Origin: Candidatus Poribacteria bacterium
Lineage (GTDB): Bacteria > Poribacteria > WGA-4E > WGA-3G
Assembly: GCA_022822085.1 (NCBI GenBank)
Contig: JAJECK010000147.1
Coordinates: forward strand, 1 to 58,501
Reading direction: 5' to 3'
DNA length: 58,501 nucleotides
In this document: positions 54,494-58,501 of the stretch, in pieces
Position numbering within the stretch: position 1 is the first letter of the stretch
Layout of the letters: each line of letters begins with the position of its first letter
Notes under the pieces: model-generated
Told to the model about the DNA's origin: nothing
The model's database searches: none
The model's input: only the letters and a program-made list of their open reading frames with translations
Program-made: the position numbers and the translations under genes

Positions 54494-55336
54494 TATTAAC
54501 TTATAGTTAAAATGGGGCATAGAAACGTCATGAACACCTGACGCGTACATTTTCCAAATCTGAATTGTAGTGTGGACATCTCGCTTCTTCATCTCAAATC
54601 TCCACATTCGAAATTTACAATTTTGAGGACTATAACGACTTGTGCTAAATAACTATATGAGCACGTTAGTGAGTCTCTGTTTTATTTGGACTTTATTCCA
54701 CCCACACCCAGATAAACCTTAACATTCTAATACCTAATATTAACATCATTTACAATTATAAGTCAATACAAATACGTATAATATAACATGTCTTAAAATG
54801 ATATTTTTATGTATTATATGATAATAGTACGTATTTGGTCAAGTAAAATCATACAAAAAAATGCAAAATTCTGCCCTTTTTTTCATGTGAAAGGGAATTT
54901 CTCTTGTGAGAGGAGTTTACAACCCCGATTTTACAGGTGTTGGCTACTTTTGTGGGAGGCACGGAATGATTTTGTGCCACAATTTCTGTTAGATTGTGGC
55001 GCATATAATAAAACTTATACCATTTCTATAATTATACAGGACTTACGCATCCCCCCTTGAATGAAGATTAAGAATTTAATCGGGTAATGAATGTGGCGAG
55101 GTTAGGAAACCTCGCCAGCAGCAGCGAAAAGATCACGGCACACGGCGTATCCGGCCTACTTTCTGAATACTATTATCGTGAACGGCACACGGAGTGTGCG
55201 GACTACTTTGCGGACATATTCTTAAATTGACGCTTATGGTTTCGCTCCCCAACCCAATGCACAGCGGTTCTTGAATTTAATTATCAAACTCACGTTATTC
55301 TGGACAAACCTGCAGTTTGTACCCAACTATACCTTT
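54494..55336. other. Gene-poor tract with repeat ends
   Basis: No confident gene is seen. A short minus-strand frame (start about 54592) has no recognised domain. TATACCATTTCTA (about 55016-55028) and CAGGACTTACGCAT (55037-55050) are solo ends of elements at 12037 and 18069. GGCGAGGTT/AACCTCGCC (55095-55116) is a hairpin. AAATTGACGCTTAT (about 55226) matches an arm of the nested element. Confidence 0.6.
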
Positions 55337-55366
55337 TTGACGTTAAAATTGCAGAGGAAATATACC
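55337..55366 (+). promoter_or_regulatory. Candidate promoter for PorV-like gene
   Basis: TTGACG (55337-55342), an 18-base spacer, then TATACC (55361-55366). It lies about 38 bases before ATG 55405. Confidence 0.4.
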
Positions 55367-55404
55367 TTCAAAATGTACATAAGAAAAATAGATGGAGTAA
55401 AATA

Positions 55405-57348
55405 ATGAAGCTGAAAATTCTCGTTTTTATCAGTTTTGTAGTGTTAATGTTAGGAAATGTGATGATCGCCGAAGGCTCTTCTGGCATAGACCATCGCGAT
55501 ATCTTTGTCGGAGCAAGTGCGCGTGCGATTGGCATGGGAAGTGCATTCACCGCAGGCCCATCTGCCAATAATGGATTTCTTTGGAATCCCTCTTCACTCG
55601 GATTTATGAATGGATTAGAAGTGAACCTGGGGGGAATTCCGTTTTCTGGCGAGCCGTCGGGCCCTGATCAAGCGTTCTCATTAGCGGCAAGTCCGTACAC
55701 ATTGGGTTTAACGAATAAAAATGTTGGGAATCTATCGCTTGCGTCTTGGTTCAACGGGTGGAACAATCGCAACAACGAATCCACGCAGATTGTGCTTTTA
55801 GGGTACGGGTTAGCCTTGGGACCGCAGGCATCCGCAGGGGCGAACTTACGCTATTATCAGAATAACGTTCAAGATATAAACAAGTATCTCTGGAGTGTTG
55901 ATGTAGGGATGCAGTTCACTTATCCACTGAAAAAGTTAGGGGATTCTATTACGGTCGGTATGAACCTGTCTGAGTTAAGCAACGGTATACGGAACGGCAA
56001 TGGTGAGTTGATTGAGCCATTAGCGGAAAGTTTGCCATTAACAGTGCGTTTTGGTACCACATATCGTCTAAATACTGCAACACTTTTATCTGCAGATTTT
56101 GCTATCCGTGGGCAGAATAATGTGAATTGGGGTGAACGTCTACGTTTACACTTCGGCGCAGAACAGTGGCTATTCAACAATCATTTCGGACTACGGATAG
56201 GATACACAGCATTAACAGCATCCGACAGATTCAGTGATGGGGAATGGACACAAGGGGTTAGTTTTCGCAACGCATCTGGACAGTTGGATTATGCACATGT
56301 TAGTGGTGGTGAGTTAGATCAAAGTTTGCATTGGATTACGGCAACATTACGATGGGGTGGGAAAAAACGTTATTATACACCTAAACTTAAACCTAAATCT
56401 ACCGTAGATGTAGAAACCCAAAATATATCTAACACAGACACAGTGTCAACGATTTTGATGCCGAAAACTCTCAATCCGGATGTAAAAAATGATGTGTCTG
56501 CTGCTGAGTTAGAACTTTCAGAGGCAGCGATTTCTCCAAATAATGATGGTACCAAGGATAGCACTAAGTTCCGTTTTAAAGTGAAAGCGAACACAAAATG
56601 GAAATTGACGTTACGTGATGCATATACGGAAGCTGTTTGGGAAAAATCAGGCACCGGGCCACCACCAGAAGATATAGTTTGGGACGGCATGGGAAATGAT
56701 GGTAAATTAGTTCCCGATGGAGATTATGTCCTTCAGTTGCAAATTATTGATGCACAAGGAAAATTACATCTCAGAAACAGCAAAAAACTCACGGTTGACC
56801 TAATCCCAACGTCCGTTGAACTTACTAAGGCTGGCAACAAAAGCGTTAGCGTGAAGGTCTGGGAAATCAATCAAATTACCGATTGGAAGCTTGAGATATT
56901 TGATGCAAACAACAAACTGATTGAAAACAGTGAAGGCAAAGGGGCTCCCCCTGAAACGATTGTTTTAACTAAGGTACCACAATTGACGACGACAACTTAT
57001 AAGTTTACAATAAGCGTTCAAGATGTTGCTGGCAATCAGAGCAATCATCAGGCAGAATTGCAATTCGGAAGTGGAAACACAATAACCGATACACAGACCG
57101 TCAATGAAACGCCGACGTTGACATTGATGGTGGGTTCTTTTGCTGAGCGGCGCAATGCAGATATGTTGTCTGAAAATCTGAAACGGTTATATCCTGATGA
57201 GACAGTAAGGATTTACATAGCTACCGTGAATGGACAAACGCTGCATCGTGTCACTATTGGCGTATTTACAGAACGCGCTGAAGCCTCTGCACTGAAGCAG
57301 CAAATTCAGGAATCACAAGGGGTTGAACCCATATTGATTACACCGTAA
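55405..57348 (+). CDS. PorV/PorQ-like outer-membrane protein with FlgD-like and SPOR domains
   Basis: The 647 residues begin with a signal peptide (residues about 4-24). Residues 30-325 resemble the PorV/PorQ/UPF0164 beta-barrel family: GASARAIGMGSAFTAGPSAN, FLWNPSSLGFMNGLEV, and alternating strands with GMNLSEL and RIGYTAL. A linker leads to a FlgD-like Ig domain (SPNNDGTKDSTKF, IVWDGMGNDGKLVPDGDYVL, about 375-470), a second related domain, and from about 572 a SPOR peptidoglycan-binding domain (LMVGSFAERRNADMLSENL). PorV-type proteins in Bacteroidetes ferry type IX cargo; the role here is inference. Confidence 0.82.
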   Translation: MKLKILVFISFVVLMLGNVMIAEGSSGIDHRDIFVGASARAIGMGSAFTAGPSANNGFLWNPSSLGFMNGLEVNLGGIPFSGEPSGPDQAFSLAASPYTLGLTNKNVGNLSLASWFNGWNNRNNESTQIVLLGYGLALGPQASAGANLRYYQNNVQDINKYLWSVDVGMQFTYPLKKLGDSITVGMNLSELSNGIRNGNGELIEPLAESLPLTVRFGTTYRLNTATLLSADFAIRGQNNVNWGERLRLHFGAEQWLFNNHFGLRIGYTALTASDRFSDGEWTQGVSFRNASGQLDYAHVSGGELDQSLHWITATLRWGGKKRYYTPKLKPKSTVDVETQNISNTDTVSTILMPKTLNPDVKNDVSAAELELSEAAISPNNDGTKDSTKFRFKVKANTKWKLTLRDAYTEAVWEKSGTGPPPEDIVWDGMGNDGKLVPDGDYVLQLQIIDAQGKLHLRNSKKLTVDLIPTSVELTKAGNKSVSVKVWEINQITDWKLEIFDANNKLIENSEGKGAPPETIVLTKVPQLTTTTYKFTISVQDVAGNQSNHQAELQFGSGNTITDTQTVNETPTLTLMVGSFAERRNADMLSENLKRLYPDETVRIYIATVNGQTLHRVTIGVFTERAEASALKQQIQESQGVEPILITP

Positions 57349-57357
57349 AGTGTTCCC

Positions 57358-58197
57358 TTAAATTCTGTAAAACTCTAATGCGTTTTGGTAGAAGAATAGG
57401 TTTTTCTCTGAAGCGGAGGCATCGTCAATAGTCGAGAGCAGCACCTCAAACCACTTTTGATATTCTGCCGCTAAGGTGCATACAGGCCAATCGCTACCGA
57501 ACATCAGGCGGTTATAGCCAAATACTTCTACGAGATGTCTAATGTAAGGTTTAAGTTCATCGGGTGTCCAGTTTTCACTTGCAGTGGTCACAATACCGGA
57601 CATTTTGCAGTGGACATTTTCGAAGTCGGCGAGTTTGCGCATGTGGGTTGCCCACGGTTCAAACTCGTCGTCTTTTATATTAGGACCACCGCAGTGATTT
57701 ACAGCATGCCTGACTTCTGGAGTCGCTTTTACCAATTCTATGGCAGCGGGGAGTTGATCGTGTTTCGCACAGAGTTCAAAAGAGAGATCGTATTTCGCCA
57801 ATAATTTCACGCCATGTATCAGGTCCGAACTGGCATAGAATTGATTATCAGGGTTGTGCCAAGCCATACGCCTAATACCTACGACAAGCTCAAACGTGGC
57901 GAGTTGTTCAAGGGTAGCTTCAACATCCGGTTTTTCAAGTGAGGCAGCTGCAGCAATTGCACCTATCATCCCGTCTGTTTCTGCAACCTGCGTTAGCCAT
58001 TCCACTTCTTGAACGACATGGGTTTCGGCAGGATCCCCTTCAACATGAACTGATTTGACAACGTTAATGTCACCTATTGCGTCCCGATAATCTTGTGGTG
58101 TGTATCGTTGTTTCAGTAGGTCAAACCCGTCTAACCACGGATATGGTAAGTTCGCAGTGTCCCATAGGTGTTGGTGCGTGTCAATTATTTTTTGCAT
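57358..58197 (-). CDS. Amidohydrolase family protein (COG3618, lactonase-like)
   Basis: The 279-residue TIM-barrel protein begins IIDTHQHLWD (metal-binding HxH, residues 7-9), has VNHCGGP with a further His and ends with LMFGSDWPV supplying the catalytic Asp. This pattern matches COG3618 amidohydrolases such as L-fuconolactonase and rhamnonolactonase, which open sugar lactones. Substrate unknown. It converges with the PorV-like gene, 9 bases apart. No other sugar pathway gene is adjacent. Confidence 0.92.
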   Translation of the reverse strand: MQKIIDTHQHLWDTANLPYPWLDGFDLLKQRYTPQDYRDAIGDINVVKSVHVEGDPAETHVVQEVEWLTQVAETDGMIGAIAAAASLEKPDVEATLEQLATFELVVGIRRMAWHNPDNQFYASSDLIHGVKLLAKYDLSFELCAKHDQLPAAIELVKATPEVRHAVNHCGGPNIKDDEFEPWATHMRKLADFENVHCKMSGIVTTASENWTPDELKPYIRHLVEVFGYNRLMFGSDWPVCTLAAEYQKWFEVLLSTIDDASASEKNLFFYQNALEFYRI

Positions 58198-58441
58198 GTG
58201 AATCCTTTTATTTAATCGTATTAGTTGCTGTGGTATTATATCAAATATACTATTCCTGTCAAAGATATTCTCTAATTCACATCTATTTCCGTAGAGCGTT
58301 GGAGGAGGAGACCTAACCGATTTATCTTATCATATTGCTAAATTCCAGGACTAACAATTGAACGCTTCTACACAGGGTTATTTAGTTTTCGGTTTTTCTC
58401 ATCGAATTTATCACAAATATTAATGAAAAACGAAAGGGGCG

Positions 58442-58501
58442 TAGGTCGGGTAGAGCGTGAGCGAAACCCGACATTCACGGCACGTGTCGGGTTTCGCTCA
58501 C
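58442..58501. repeat. REP-like palindrome cut by window end
   Basis: A left arm of the GTAGGTCGGGT family (58442-58473) and the start of its right arm (GTGTCGGGTTTCGCTCAC, 58484-58501) are present. The right arm continues beyond the window. The rest of the 304-base gap after the amidohydrolase start shows no gene. Confidence 0.85.

Noticed and set aside
54326-54607. 93-residue minus-strand frame spanning the G17 tract
   Set aside because: Composition changes across the homopolymer and it runs through both terminator hairpins, so only its first part could be real.
54809-55060. Plus-strand frame of 83 codons
   Set aside because: It contains solo ends of two repeat families and no ribosome binding site or domain.
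1-58501. tRNA, rRNA or riboswitch genes
   Set aside because: No cloverleaf, rRNA core or known riboswitch sequence was recognised by eye in the gaps; a covariance search would settle it.

Overview
The window is a chromosomal stretch of a moderately AT-rich bacterium. Its gene set is typical of Candidatus Poribacteria or related Planctomycetes/Latescibacteria-like lineages: an arylsulfatase, two FGE-sulfatase-domain proteins, phytanoyl-CoA-dioxygenase-like oxygenases, WD40, TPR and ASPIC/UnbV (CRTAC-like) repeat proteins, lamin-tail-domain surface proteins, a PorV/PorQ-like barrel, and many short palindromic repeats between genes. The taxonomic assignment is inference from gene content; no rRNA or tRNA is visible. 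Promoters with near-perfect sigma70 boxes can be seen in several places.

Layout. 1-4.6 kb (+): the 3' part of a WD40 gene, then hisB-glgC and a small gene coupled to a PhyH-type dioxygenase, ending at a perfect 22-bp terminator-like hairpin. 4.6-11.4 kb (-): a GspC/PilP-like membrane protein, then a five-gene run made of two tandem secreted paralogs of unknown family, an FGE-like lipoprotein, a TPR protein and an ASPIC/UnbV protein. 11.4-12.3 kb: decayed insertion sequence (IS) material with a small inverted-repeat element inside a transposase remnant. 12.3-22.3 kb (-): orphan ABC ATPase, HNH protein, a ComM-sulfatase-phosphoesterase run, a K+-channel/RCK protein, DUF1844, a PA-IL-like protein, two cyclophilin lipoproteins and a LamG protein. 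22.4-28 kb (+): an AAA ATPase, then an FGE-like/sialidase fusion with PhyH and phospholipase D. 27.9-30.2 kb (-): a degenerate HtrA, and an ECF sigma/anti-sigma pair. 30.3-36.9 kb (+): O-methyltransferase with a long UxaA-family protein, an LRR pseudogene, a lipoprotein, sodA and an HNH nuclease. The nuclease converges on a fused double DNA methyltransferase (36.9-39.6 kb, -), forming a restriction-modification locus. 40-45 kb: an MFS transporter and a 1168-residue TPR/VCBS/UnbV protein. 45-54 kb (-): a cluster of three lamin-tail-domain proteins and an F5/8C-like lipoprotein, separated by copies of one inverted-repeat element. 54-58.5 kb: a largely non-coding tract, a PorV-like/FlgD-like/SPOR protein and an amidohydrolase.

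The strongest system-level signal is a short C-terminal motif, [KR]-x2-[TI]-[TL]-W-[GSA]-x-[LI]-K followed by 2-3 residues. It ends six otherwise unrelated predicted exported proteins (the tandem pair at 9.8-11.4 kb, the LamG protein, and all three lamin-tail proteins) and is absent from the lipoproteins and repeat proteins between them. In the lamin-tail proteins it follows a domain resembling those near the C-termini of Bacteroidetes type IX secretion cargo, and a PorV/PorQ-like protein is encoded nearby. I propose an undescribed C-terminal sorting or anchoring tag.

Other points of interest are the nested palindromic element at 53.9-54.2 kb, the restriction-modification locus with tail-to-tail overlapping genes, several enzymes lacking key catalytic residues (HtrA without its His, a cyclophilin without its Arg, FGE-like proteins without the catalytic Cys pair), an atypical K+-channel filter, and an in-frame UGA in a discoidin-like lipoprotein gene.
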